Source of the DNA: Cymbidium sinense
Taxonomy: Eukaryota; Streptophyta; Magnoliopsida; Asparagales; Orchidaceae
Direction of reading: 5' to 3'
NCBI GenBank assembly: GCA_021442155.1
Contig: CM038222.1
Location: forward strand, 109,061,121-109,125,120
Length of the DNA: 64,000 bases
The notes under the pieces: generated by a model
Databases searched by the model: none
What the model was told of the DNA's origin: nothing
Seen by the model: only the letters and a program-made list of their open reading frames with translations
In this document: piece by piece, positions 46,166 through 58,583 of the stretch
Layout: each line of letters begins with the position of its first letter
Position numbering within the stretch: position 1 is the stretch's first letter
Made by a program: the position numbers and the translations under genes

Positions 46166-48103
46166 GGAATACATTTGGCATCGGATTAGTTATAGAAACA
46201 CTTCTGGTGAATTAAGTTCTGATTGGGTTAGTCACCTTTGTGGTGGTTTATCATTTTAATAAATAAGATGTAATGATGTAATTTATTCATTGAAATGATC
46301 ATTAAATAAAAATTTTTATGTATGCATTGTAATATTTGATAGTATACATGATGCTTCTGTAATTTTATTTTGTCCGTGTGTGTGTTTGTAATAATTATTG
46401 ACCAATTTCCTTAACAAGTCTCGGCATCTGTTTCTCGTGTAATTCTTCCTTTCTGAATCATTTTGATGATTTAGACATGATGAGTAAGTGTATTCGTTCA
46501 TGTGGACAGTATATAAAAAATACATGAGTAAAAATTTCTTGTATGAAATATTTGTAACCATGATAATTCATATCATTCTATTTCCAGGTCGGTAACATTG
46601 CAAGATAATTAGATAAAGAGTACAAAAGTTTGCAGTGGTTCATGTTGTTAATCAATGTTCACTGCAGACGTCTTCCACTATAATCAAGCTTAGTGAATGT
46701 GAGAGTAAGATTTTTTTAGTAAGGGAGATAAATTCATCTTCTTTGAGAGGATCTATTAGGATGATGGATCGACATAGATACACATTATAAAGGAGCATGA
46801 TGGTCCAAAACTTCCATGGATAAGACTTTGAGCATGAGGAGATCTATAAATTGTTCGACATCAGCTATTCACGGTAGAGTAGAAGAGAGAGTCAATTTGT
46901 AGTGTCAATACTTGATTAGCTTTAATCAAGGATTGGTTACAACAAGATAGCCCTATGGTCTTATGTTATCTCCTAACACAACTTTTTTGCCAAGATGGGG
47001 ATTGAGCATGGAGGCAATGCTAGCGGCTGCAGCTTGAATGGATTATTTGAGAAAAACCTTGTTCATTGACCCTTCATCATATGTCTACTACTAAAGCCGT
47101 TTGGTAAGTTTTTTTAGCATTTTGCTTTTGAGAATTTTAATTTTGATACGTTTGAATAGTGCTTTTGAAGCGTTTTAGCATTTCATTTGAAATTCGCTAT
47201 TTTTCAAGAAAGATAAATAGTATTTTTTAAAGCTTTTCGGAATAAAAGAAATAAACAAGCCTAGACATTCAATTCTAGTTGGAAAAGAGTAACTCGGAGC
47301 CACTTTAAAAGAGAAGTTTTCTCATGATGTTGAGAAATGAACTATTAACCTATTTGGAGGACGTTCAGTTGAATATACTTTTGTGACAAATGAACCCTTT
47401 ATATGGATGAATAAATCTACTTTGCTACTTATTTTCTTAGAAACTTTTTAGTGAATTTAATTATAAATTTATACACATGAGATATACAAGAACTTCAATC
47501 CAAAATCTCTTTTGATCGAAAGGTCAGGCTACCATCCATCTGGTTATTTTGTGCTGCATTACTACATGCCTGTTAGCACTCTAACTAGAATCCAAGAGGG
47601 AAACTACAGTTCAATGCTTTCCATGAATGGAAAAACTACAGTTCACAAATCTGCTATCAACTGCTGGGTAAACTATACTTCTATGCTATTCATTATATTT
47701 AAAAATCAAACATTCAATAGAAGAGAGGAAAAGCAAACAACAAAACAAGCAGGTTCTGTAAGACATAATATAAAACATATTTTTAGAGAACCATAAGTCA
47801 GTCGTGAGAATTATACAATAGATCGAAGAAACTGTTGCGAATCACCTACAAAACCACAGGGCATTACTTACATTAAGCCTTCTGAAAAAAAGTAAAAAAA
47901 AAAAAAACAAATTAAATGAATTTAAACTTCAAGAAGAAAAATGCAAAAAAAATAATTATTTTACAGATTTAAACAAATAATTTATAATTGAATTAAATGA
48001 TTTGATCAGCAGTACTTTAGTAATGTTCATTACAAATGCAAAAAAATAGTGTCGAATAGCTTTATTTCGTAGAAGTCTCAACAATTGTCGCATCAACATA
48101 ACC

Positions 48104-48104
<1 letters not shown>

Positions 48105-48152
<48 letters not shown>
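48105..48152 (+). repeat. (TA)n microsatellite, about 24 copies
   Basis: Uninterrupted TA dinucleotides. Confidence 0.95.
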
Positions 48153-48157
<5 letters not shown>

Positions 48158-49230
48158 AGTTGAGTCTTAAAGGTAAATTACACGCATGTACTCTGTATGC
48201 GCTCGAACCTGCGCGCCCTGGGAGCTTCACTTTCATCCGACTGGACGCGATATCTCGCGCTATTATATATTAATATACAACCGTTTGAAACAAATATATA
48301 AAATAATGTCTAGCTAATTCTACGTGCATGAGGGTTCTCTAATTTCTTCTGACGATGGGTTGACTGATTCGGGCTAATGGACTTCAAATTCGGATGCAGT
48401 ACACTTGTAAACTAAGCAGCTAATTCATCTTCAAGCACCGTCGAGAGATCAATTTTAGGTTGCTGTTATGAATCTAGTGATGCAGTTTATGTTGTTAGTT
48501 ACACATTGTCTACTTAGATGTATTTTTATTTTTCTCGTGTAGCCCATCTTGTACCAACATCTTTGGTCTTAACTAAAATATGTGTGGGCATAATGTCATA
48601 TTGTACATGAGCCCAAGTACTGCCTCTCTAAACATTAAAATCTATCCAAGAGTCTCTTATATATATATATTTTCTTTTTTTTTTCCCTCCCTTGTTAGCA
48701 TAATCTTTATTTCTAATAGAATCTTAATATTTTTCACAAACAATATTGAAATCAACATGTGCCTTTAATAAAGTAATCTTTTCGATTTCAAATTTACTAA
48801 TAGGCTCTAATTTCTTTCGTGTTCTTTTTATTAAATTACTTATTACTATCCTTTATAAAGTTCAAAAGCTAGCCTAAAAAAATGTCATGCTCCATGTGAC
48901 CGGCTTTCTACAGCCAATGCGGGATGTAATAGAGATATGTATGATTTTGATAATTGAATTCACCTCCAACACCTACTCTAATATCCAACTCATTAAATTG
49001 AATGAGTAAACTCAATCACTCAAATGAACCCAAACCTACATATAATACTTTATTATTAATGCCATAGATTCAATAAAATTTAAATCAGAAGAATTAAGCA
49101 AAAACAATCTAAAATATTTTATTTATGTATTTATAAAGCATATAATCATTTCAAGTCATACAAAATATAAAACTTCATTCAATAAATACCTCAACACCCT
49201 TCATATTTTACATCAACTACCTATCGAACA

Positions 49231-51865
49231 ACACAACAACAACAACAACAAGAAGCCTTTATCCCACTAAGTGGGGTCGGCTCTATGAATCCTTCATCTC
49301 CATTGTGTCCTATTATGTGTCAAATTCTCATTTAATTCAAGTATATTAAGGTCATTTTTTATACATCTTAATCAAGTCTTTTTAGGTCTACCTCTACCTT
49401 TCTTAACATAAGGCAAATCTAATGTATCTACTCTCCTAACCGGGTCATTGGACGGCCGACGCTTTATGTGGCCAAACCATCTAAGGCGACTCTCTAATCT
49501 TATCTGCCACCGGAGCTACTCCAACTTTTTCTCGAACATACTCATTTCGTATTTTATCTCTAAGAGTAAAGCTACTCATCCACCTGAGCATCCTCATCTC
49601 CGTAACACTTAACTTAGTCTTATGCTTCTCTTTATTGGCCAACATTCGCACCATAAGTCATTCTGTCTTACCACCATCTTATAAAATTTTCTCTTAAGTT
49701 TAAATGGAACTTTTCTATCACACAACAGGCCAGATGCATTCCTCCACTTCAACCATCCAACTTGAATTCTACTAATAAGATCTCCATCTATCATTTTGAA
49801 CAATAGAGCCTAAATATCTGAATCGCTCACTCTTATTAATGACTTGTTAACCTAATGCACAACACTACCACTAGAACTTCTACAACTAAATTTACACTCC
49901 ATATATTCAGTTTTAGATCTACTTAAACGAAAACCTTTAGACTCTAATGTTGGCCTCCATAATTCAAGTTTCAATTGGACTCCCTCTCTAGTCTTATCAG
50001 CACGAAGAATGTCATCAGCAAAAAGCATACACCAAGGTACATCTTCCTGTAAATGCCTAGTAAGAACATCCATAACTAAAGAAAGAATATAAGGGCTTAA
50101 AGCTGATCCTTGATGTAATCCAATTAAAAGGGGAAAATATTTTGTCAATCCTCCTTATGTTTGGACACAAGTAACAGCTCTAGTATACATATCCTTAATG
50201 ACTTAGATATAACCAATATTAACTCCTTTCTGTTCTAGAACTCTCCAAAGAACATCTCTTGAAACTTTATCATAAGCTTTCTCTAAATCAATAAATATCA
50301 TATGTAGATCCTCCTTACTTTCTCTATACTTCTCCATCAAACATCTTAACAAATGTATAGCATCCATAGTAGATCTACCTGGCATGAAGCCAAACTAATT
50401 GTGAGAAACTTTTGTATCACATCGTAACCTATGCTCAATTACTCTCTTCCATAATTTTAATGTATGACACATTAACTTCATTCCTCTATAATTTGCACAC
50501 TCTTGTGCATCACCTTTATTCTTAAATATAGGAACCAACAAACTCTTTCTCCACTCATCTGGCATCTTTTTAGTCTTTAAAATAACATTAAAAAAATTTG
50601 TAAGCCAAAAAATTCCTTGATCTCCCAAACATTTCCACACTTATATTGGAATATCATCAGGTCCTACTACTTTTCCAAATTTCATTTTCTTTAAAGCTTC
50701 TCTAACTTTAGATTTACTAATACAACGATAAAAATAAAATTCTCTATTTTTATTTAGGATATTAAGGTTGCTAAAATCAATCGTACATTCAGATCCTTCA
50801 TTGAAAAGTTTATCAAAATATCTCATCCACCTATTTTCAATATCCTTTTCTAAGAAAAATACTTTATTATCTTCATCCTTAATACACCTCACTTGAACTA
50901 GGTCTTTACTTCTCCTGTCTCTTTGGTTAACTAACTTATACATACTTCTTTCACCTTCTTTGGTATCTAATCTATTGTATAAATCACTAAAAGCTAAATT
51001 ATTTGCATCATATATTACTTTCTTAGGATCTCTACAGGCCACTTTATATCTTTCCTAATTCTCCAAGTTTTTACATATAAACCAAATTTAATAATAATGT
51101 TTCTTATTTTTTTATCTTTTATTGCACACTCTGACTCCACCACCAACTATTTTTATTAAAAGAAGCTTTTCCTTTTGATTCTCCAATATTTTTAGCAACT
51201 GTTTCACTTCATACTTTTTCCCACATAACATAGCTTCCTTTATGAACATCCCAAATTCTAAGTTTTTGTAGCTTGCTCTTAAAAATATTTTTATTTGTGT
51301 TCTTTAAGTGTCTCCATCTAATCCTAGGATAATAATTTGATTTATTTTTCCTCTTACAATCTTTCATCTTAAAATCTAAAACTAACAATCGATGTTGGGT
51401 ACTTAAACTTTCACTTGGAATGACCTTACAATCTTTACAATCTAAACGATCTATTTTTCTCATTAGAAAATAATCAATCTGTGTTTTGCTAGATCCATTT
51501 TTATAAGTAATAATATATTCATCTCTTTTCTTAAATGAAGTATTAGCAACTACAAAATTATAAGCTAAGAAAAAATCTAATATAGTCCTACCTTCTTCAT
51601 TAGTCACTCTAAATCCATAACCACCATGAACACTTTTAAAATCTTCTACCACTCTACCAACATATCTATTTAAATCTCCTCCAATAAATACTTTTTCTTC
51701 AAGAGGTATCTTTTTGCATTAATCCCTCTAATTCATTCCAAAATTTTTCTTTTGAGCTTACATCCAAACCTACTTGAGGAGAAAAAACACTTATAACATT
51801 GATAATCTTAGTATCAACAATAATTTTAAAGCTATAATTCTATCTCCACATCTATTAATATTTAT
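49231..51865 (-). mobile_element. RTE-clade LINE copy B, 16-bp target duplication, 5'-truncated
   Basis: The 3' end is (CAA)n plus the RTE tail at 49231 onward. The flanking 16-bp direct repeat aactacctatcgaaca lies at 49215-49230 and 51866-51881. The 5' end stops inside the endonuclease domain (near the GDRI motif), so this is a typical 5'-truncated insertion of 2635 bases. It lies downstream of the reductase, in the same orientation as copies A and C. Confidence 0.92.
49609..51860 (-). pseudogene. Endonuclease-reverse transcriptase ORF of RTE copy B (several stops)
   Basis: Read on the minus strand from 51860 to 49609, the domains in order are: C-terminal half of the APE-type endonuclease (51209-51860; SSKTQIDYFLMRK and [14 protein letters not shown] are visible, while the GGDFN-like motif is corrupted); linker (50641-51042); RT with [27 protein letters not shown] and [15 protein letters not shown] (50203-50640); and the catalytic FADD at 50011-50022 followed by [14 protein letters not shown]. 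The pieces are separated by stops or frameshifts. It is better preserved than copy A, so probably younger, but not functional. Confidence 0.9.
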
Positions 51866-51881
51866 AACTACCTATCGAACA

Positions 51882-52262
51882 TGATAATAAAATTTAATCT
51901 TATTCTAACTCAGCTTCTTCTTTTTTTTGTTGAAAATAATCAGATTAATCATTTAGTGAGTTATGAGGCTCAATAAGATAAATAGTAAGCAATATGTATG
52001 CTTATCATGAATAAACATAATTATAAAATTTAGTATTTTTGGCTAGCAAATTATTGTAATATTAAACATTAAACTTTAGTGGCATAAAGTTTAATATTAA
52101 ATTGCCTAAGTAAAAGAATAGTATCACAATACTAAATGAAAAGTTTTCTTAGTTTATTATGCTAGGTAATGATATACATGCTAATTTTGGATATTAAGAT
52201 GAATGGTTGGAAGATGAAAAATAAAATAAAAATATTATCTTAAGATTAAATCAGCATACTTA

Positions 52263-52332
<70 letters not shown>

Positions 52333-52489
52333 TATTTAAGAGTAAGCTACAAGATCACAGGATTTGGAATGTTTATGAGAAAGCTAATGTTATGTGAGAA
52401 AATGTAGCAAGTGAGATTAAATGAGTTGAAAAAAAATATATTAAAAAAACTAAAAGAAAATGCTCATTTTAATAAAAACTGATGTCCAA
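51882..52489. other. AT-rich spacer between RTE copy B and the gypsy LTR
   Basis: No gene; the (TAA)n tract is its only clear feature. Confidence 0.4.
52264..52332 (+). repeat. (TAA)n microsatellite, about 23 copies
   Basis: Uninterrupted trinucleotide tract between RTE copy B and the gypsy element. Confidence 0.95.
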
Positions 52490-53340
52490 ATATATGGGCT
52501 AGCCAACATAGCCTTCACAGCGGGCCATCATCAGAACAAGATTGAATATATAGAAGTGAACTATTCAATAAAAAAGACTCGCCATGCATAAGGCAGGTCA
52601 AAGAAGGAAGCTTGAAGAACGATATATGGAAATCGGCTACATAAGCATACTTGCCTAGGGAAAGCGATTGACCTAGTAAGACTAGACAACTCAAATGACC
52701 AAAGTTTAGCGACCTTACTATAACATGTTGACTTGCCACATCAGAAAAGGTAGCAGCTGAAGAACACTTGCCACATGTTAAGGTGAGTCCCCACCTATAC
52801 TCAACTTACCTTACATGTATTTATTATATGTAATTACCTCCTTGTGCTATTATAAAAAGGGTCCTTTCAAAGTGGGCAGGGGGACTTTTTTTTTCTTCTC
52901 TCTTCTTCTTTAGGGGGTGTCATAGCTTTCACCGCTTGTACTAAATCTTAGTGGAATAATAAAATCAAAAATATTTTTTGCACCTCTTTTATTTTCTATT
53001 GTTTTATTTTTTTCTAATTTTGTTTCCTAAGTATCTTAGAGGGTTCTGCTTCACTCTATGGATAGATTTAGATTTAACATTTTTTTTAGGTGCGGTAAAA
53101 ATGGATGTTGTTGAAAATTAGGAGTTAGATGCAAAGCGAAGCTAACATTCAACACGAAATCATTTAACGATCATGGAGTAGAATGCTCAACAATTCACCA
53201 CCCAATAGAACTTGAGAGTTATGGAAGATAGAATCACTCATTTAGTGTAGGAAACTATGGAGAAAACCAACCACGAAGAACAAAATGCCAATGGGAATGA
53301 AGGCTCAACAAGTGAGAAGAGAACTATTTAAAACCCCCAG
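52490..53340 (+). mobile_element. First LTR-plus-leader copy of a Tat-like Ty3/gypsy element
   Basis: It contains a promoter-like tataaaaagg at 52851, a pyrimidine-rich downstream tract, and a leader entering a gag-start-like sequence (atggatgttg... agatagaatcactca). The same order recurs about 900 bases later (TATA at 53751, leader to about 54230) with clear but imperfect similarity. The left LTR end is uncertain. Confidence 0.55.
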
Positions 53341-53389
53341 TGTATACCCAAAGTAATGGGCAAGCCCAAGCAACCTGACGAGTCTATTT

Positions 53390-53785
53390 ACCAAGACATG
53401 CGTACTTGCAAAAATGACTCGACAACCAAGATTAAGTATACTTGCTGGAATGTATGACTGATAAGGGAAGATCAACTTGATCTAGTGGGTTGAGGATTCA
53501 GAGAGTAATAACTTAGAGAATGAGGCAAGGATCAACTCATTGGTAGCAGGAGAATGTTCAAAGGAACATAACAGCTACATCTCTCAATCAAATCTCTACT
53601 CGCATACCTGTGCAATGAAAGACTACTTGCCCTTATTGCCTGACATGTCTATACTCGCTCACATGTATACTTGCTATCAGCTTGGGCGAGAATTCGCTTG
53701 TAGTCCATTTACCTTATATGGACTTTCTATGTATGGACACCAATTGATATTATAAAAGGAGGGCTCCTCTCCTACAGAGGGACCT

Positions 53786-53821
<36 letters not shown>

Positions 53822-54230
53822 GGCCCCTATCTTTTGTACTTTGATATTGGGAATTAAGATTAATATTTCTCTTGCATTTCATTTCTCTCTTATTTTCTTT
53901 CTTGCAATATTTTTTTCTAAGTCTATTTCACAAGTATCTTAGAAGGTTCCTCCTGCATCAACAGACAGATTTGGATTCAACATCTTTTTTTTTGTGTGGT
54001 GAGCATGGATGAGGATAAGAACCAGAAGCTAGTAATAAAGTGAAGCAAGACCATCAACATGAGATCTCTTAGTATACATGGAATAAAACGTCCAATAATT
54101 CACAACACAGTAAGATTTATAAGACATAGAAGATAGAATCACCTGCTTTATGTAAGCGATCATAGGGAGAACATACAATGAGGAACCCAAAACAAAGGAG
54201 AATGAAGGATCCACTGGATCAACTACTCAT
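53390..54230 (+). mobile_element. Second LTR-plus-leader copy of the same element
   Basis: It repeats the previous unit: tataaaagga at 53751-53760, a (CT)15 tract at 53791-53820, and a leader with 'ttagaaggttcctc' matching 'ttagagggttctgc' of copy one. The gag-start region follows (54006 onward, agaagatagaatcac shared). The real gag lies directly downstream, so this copy is the one attached to the coding body. Confidence 0.55.
53791..53820 (+). repeat. (CT)15 tract in the gypsy LTR
   Basis: Pyrimidine tract about 30 bases after the TATA-like box of the second LTR copy; at this place the first copy has a non-repetitive T/C-rich tract (ttttttttcttctctcttc). Confidence 0.9.
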
Positions 54231-54379
54231 CGAACTGGGTGAGAAAGAAGAAGCCAGTCTAGGGTCCCTAGCTCTTAACCATTCAACTTTGATGACAACT
54301 CTTATGACACAAGTGAAAATGAGGATGTATCAAAGAAGTAGCCACAACCAACAAATGCTTTTTATGTGAATATTATTGA

Positions 54380-54945
54380 AGCTCTCACTTCTCATGGATT
54401 GAAGATCTTTCATCTTGAATCATACAAAGGTCAAACATATCCCATCGACCATATAACATATTTTGAGTTAATCACGTCACTACTGGAATTGGATGATGCG
54501 ATGAAGTGACAAATTTTCTTCACCACTTTCAAAGAGTTAGCCCTCAAGTGCTTCTTGCATCTTTCTTTCGAGTCATAACATTATATTGACTTTAAAAGGA
54601 AGTTTGTTATGCAATTCACTAGTGCATAAAAGCTGCTGAAGAGTTCTCATGCTCTACTACAGATGAGGAAGAAACTTGGCGAGTCCCTATGGAAGTTTAT
54701 TGCTCACTCCTAGCGAGAGATGTTGGAAGTTGAAGACCTAAAAATTGCAGTTGTCCAAGCAGCACTCGCTCAAGATTTGAAAAAGGAACCCTTTAGATAT
54801 GCCTTGGGGCTTCAACAATCCAAGACACTTGCCAAGTTACTAGAGCTAGCAAAAAATCATGCTGATGCTGATGATTATAATAAAGTAGTCCAACTATCAT
54901 CGCTAGTTAGAACTAAAGACTCGCTGAAGAGGTCTTCAGAGTGAT
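54380..54945 (+). pseudogene. gag of the Tat-like Ty3/gypsy element
   Basis: The translation shows the retrotransposon gag pattern: HGLKIFHLESYKGQTYPIDH, FELITSLLELDDAM, FTTFKELALKCFLHLS, FKRKFVMQFTSA, then an open 74-residue end (54720-54944) starting MLEVEDLKIAVVQAALAQDL and containing RYALGLQQSKTLAKLLELA. Three stops interrupt it. Family identity (Retrotrans_gag) is clear; lineage assignment rests on the downstream pol. Confidence 0.82.
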
Positions 54946-55469
54946 TACCTAGGGAAGGGTATCAAAGATGAAGAATGGACAAGATGAGGTGACCATAAGT
55001 ACCAGGGAAAGGCTTCAAAAATCTGACAACTCTTTACTAAAGAGCCGACTATGCACAACTAGCTCTAGTAACTCCTCTTAGAGTGTAAATGGCTAAGCTT
55101 GTAGATGCAATTTAGAACAAAGATTATTTCAAATGTCCGCCACCTATGAATGCTGATGTACTGTATGATTGGTCAAGATATTATGCTTATCATTCTGATC
55201 ATGGCCATAAACTGAGGAGTGTCGCCAAGATATAGTAGATGAGTTAATAAAGATAGGGAAGTTTAAAGAGTTCATCAGAAGGAAAGGCAAAGAAGTCATC
55301 AAAAATGGCAATGAGCCTGTACCAATGTACAATGTACATATTACTGGAGTCATATCCGTTATCTTCAGAGGTGATAGAAATCCTTCAAAAATGTGAGTAT
55401 GAAAAGATTGTGATCTAGAGAAGTAAACTTGGCCACAATGATGAAGCACCCTCTATGACCATCATGCTA

Positions 55470-55935
55470 GTGAGTTTTTTTTAGAAAGGGATAAACCTGT
55501 TATTCAAAATCCCTACAACGATGCGGTTATGGTGACAACCTTGATTCACATCTGGCAGGTAAGAAGCATTTTGATTGATACAAGGAGCTTGGTCAACATA
55601 ATTTTAAATTGGTCTTCGACAAGTTAGGCCTAACGAATTCAAAACTCATGCCTGTTGGAGGACCATTGTATAGTTTTTCAAGAGATTGAAGAGAAATGAA
55701 GGGAAGATTACCCTCCTCATCACCTGAGGAGAAGGAAATAAATAATTTATGGCTATGGCTGATGTCATCATAGTTGAGGCCCCTGCTACATACAATACTA
55801 TCTTCGGTCGACCTCTACTTAATACATTCAGAGTGGTGGTGCCGACGCATCATGTAGCCATCAATTTTTCCACTAGAGGAGAAGGGATTACAATCAAAAT
55901 AAACTTTAACCAATTTTGTGCATGTTACTTATGAG
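55470..55935 (+). pseudogene. Aspartic protease region of the Tat-like gypsy element
   Basis: The pieces IDTRSLVNIIL (active site normally DTGS, here DTRS, about 55570), then KLGLTNSKLMPVGGPLYSF (about 55620), and an open frame 55749-55934 with IIVEAPATYNTIFGRPLLN and FRVVVPTHHVAINFSTRGEG match the plant gypsy protease and its C-terminal extension. It is frame-shifted and inactive. Confidence 0.75.
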
Positions 55936-55982
55936 TTGTCGGTGTGTCGAGAAAAGAGAATGAAGTGTTGTAGCTAGATATT

Positions 55983-57190
55983 GTGTGGACAGGAATTGAA
56001 ATCCTTGAAGCTATAGAAGAAATTCATACCACACAAAATAATGAGCGAGCATTAAGGGTCAGCTTAGCTTTCTATCCCGAGCATAAAGAAACCCCCATTC
56101 AAACTCTCCTGGAAAATTTGGATGTATTCGCTTTGATAGTAGCAAAAATTTTGACCATACATCAACGTTGCTTGTTATCATTTGAACAATCACACGGACG
56201 TGCAACTCATCAAGCAAAAAATGAAAAAAATAGTAGTTATACTCGCTGAGTTTATTAAGGAGAGGTCGTCAAGATGCTCAAGGCTGACTTCATTATAAAG
56301 GTTCAATACCTACAATTGGTGTCCATCGTGGTAACGGTTCAAAAGGCAAGTGATAAATGGAGAATATGTGTCGACTTCATTAATCTAAACTCAGCATGTT
56401 CAATAGATGGGTATCCTCTCCCATGAATAGATAAGCTTGTGGATTCCACGACTAGATTCTCGGTGATGTATTTTCTAGACACATTCTTAAGATACCAACA
56501 AATTCAAATACACTCTACAGACTTTGAAAAAATGACTTTCCATTACTATTGAAGGATTATACTACTACAGAGTTATGCCCTTTGGGCTAAAAAATGCAAG
56601 GGCAACCTACCAAAGACTAGTGGATTGAGTATTCAAAGAGCAAAATAAGAGGAATATAAAAGACTATATGGATGACCTGCTAATCAAAGTAATCCACCAA
56701 TGTAGCATATCCATGACTTCGAAGAGACATTCGCTACACTTAAAAAGTACAATATGCGTTTAACCCTTTGAGATGCATTTTTGGTGTAGGAGTAGAAAAG
56801 TTTTTGGAGTTTCTCATCACCCCTGAAGATGTAAAAGTATATTCAGATAAAGTGAAGGCTATACTCAACATGCCCTCACTAAGAAATATGAATGAGGTAC
56901 AATAACTTATTGGATAAGTAGCAAGACTAAACATGTTTATCATGAAGGCAGGGGAGCAATGCTCACCATTTTTTAAGGTTCTTAGAGGAGCAAAGAAATT
57001 CGAATGGACTCTAGAATATGAAATTTTTTTAATGATTTGAAAACTTTACTCACATCACCTCTCTTGTTAGTGATCCCAAAGGTGGGAGAAGTCTTGTTGC
57101 TATACTGAGGAGTGGGAGGAGACTCACTTAATTCAATCATGATTAGAGAAGAAGGTAGGAAATAATGGCCCATCTTTTATGTTAGCAAAT
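55983..57190 (+). pseudogene. Reverse transcriptase of the Tat-like gypsy element
   Basis: LLENLDVFAL (56119 on) begins the domain. Then ASDKWRICVDFINLNSAC (about 56346), DGYPLP-IDKLVDST, and a catalytic YMDD at 56665-56676 (KDYMDDLLIK) are visible. The later thumb and connection region (about 56740-57190) is heavily frame-shifted. No uninterrupted ORF exceeds 90 residues. Confidence 0.8.
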
Positions 57191-57459
57191 CTCTATGAGG
57201 TGCTTAGTTGAACTACCCACTCATGGAGAAGCTCGCACTCACACTAATCACCTTAGCTAAGCGAGTGAGACCTTACTTTAAGGTACACTCAATACATGTT
57301 ATCATCGATAACTCTCTTAAATCTATACTCCATAAGCCTGAACATTTTGAAAAATTATCAAAAATGGTCCATAGAGCTGAGTGAGTTTGACATATCCTAC
57401 TTGCCTCAAACCATGTTCAAAGCTCAAGCACTCATGATATTTCTTTTTTACTTTAGTGC

Positions 57460-57830
57460 TTCTTAGGCCCAAAACCATCATGGTGATTGTACGTTGATGG
57501 TTCTTTTGGTGAACTAACTATGGGTGCAGGCATAGTTTGAAAAGTCCAACAGAAATCATAATAATACAATTAGTCAAATTTTGGTTTCAAGGTGATGAAT
57601 AATCAAACTAAATATCAAGCTTTACTCATTGGGTTGAGATTTCCTATGGGGATTGGAGCCGTGCATGTAGCAGCTTATTCAGACTCACATCTTATGGTGA
57701 GACAAGTAAATGGGGAATACAAAGTCCAAGATGAGTCTTTGATAAAATACTTTCTTAAAGTAAAAAAATAGAGATTGGGCAACTAGAATATTTCAGGATC
57801 TAGCAAATTCCTAAGGATGAAAATTGACTC
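57460..57830 (+). pseudogene. RNase H-like domain of the gypsy element
   Basis: The translation from 57486 gives LYVDGSFGELTMGAGIV, the DGS-type start of the additional archaeal-like RNase H domain of Tat-lineage elements. Traces of QIPKDEN-LVDLLS at its end (about 57805) follow. Stops interrupt it. The presence of this domain favours the Tat lineage; this is from family knowledge. Confidence 0.65.
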
Positions 57831-58583
57831 GTTGATCTACTATCCTAAGCTAGTGGACTCTAGGAGCATGCAATTATCCAGCTAATGCAAGCTAATCATG
57901 AATACTCGCCAGGATGGTTCAAACCCATCAAGAATTACTTACAGGCTAGAGAAGTTAAAGAAATGATGAAGGACTTAAGGAGATTAAATATCATAGCAGC
58001 CCAATATTTGTTGATAGGAGGAGAGTTATTTTATATGTTGGTGGCCTCGCTTAACCTCAAATGTAAGAGAGAGTTAGAATAAAGGAAATTATTTGAGAAA
58101 ATATATTGTAGTGAGTGCAACCATTCAAGGGGAAGGATGATTTCCCACAAAATCCTAAGGCAAGGGTATTTTTAGCCCATACTAAGAAAGGTTGCTGAAG
58201 AATTTGCAAAGAGATGCATATAATGCCAAAAGTTTGCAGCACTCCAGCAATAATTGTCACAACATTTGGAACCCATCACTAGTTCTTGGCCATTCATTGT
58301 TTGAGGGATGAATTTGATAAGCCCCTTGTTCGTTGCTATCGGGCAATGAAAGTTCATCTTAGTCATGATTGATTATTTTAGTAAGTGGATAGAGATAGAG
58401 CCACTAAGTTCATTTCTTAGTAATATGAAATTATATTTGGACTTAAATTATCTACATGTATCCAATTGTGATCATCACTGATAATGGATCTCAACTCACT
58501 AAGAGAGGCCTAAGGGAGTTTTACGATTCTTAAGGCATCAAGCAGAAATTCACTTCAGTACATCACTCGTAGAGTAACTCTTG

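Larger units (their letters stand above)
45871..49214. other. Low-copy-looking intergenic sequence, no gene recognised
   Basis: Apart from the poly(T) and (TA)n tracts no mobile element was recognised. A 94-residue ORF (47512-47796) has no family resemblance and contains a local duplication of aactacagttca. Minus-strand splice-like signals occur near 47830-47890 (pyrimidine tract, cag, and gtaagt), so a minus-strand gene end is possible but unsupported. 48900-49200 is repeat-like. Confidence 0.35.
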
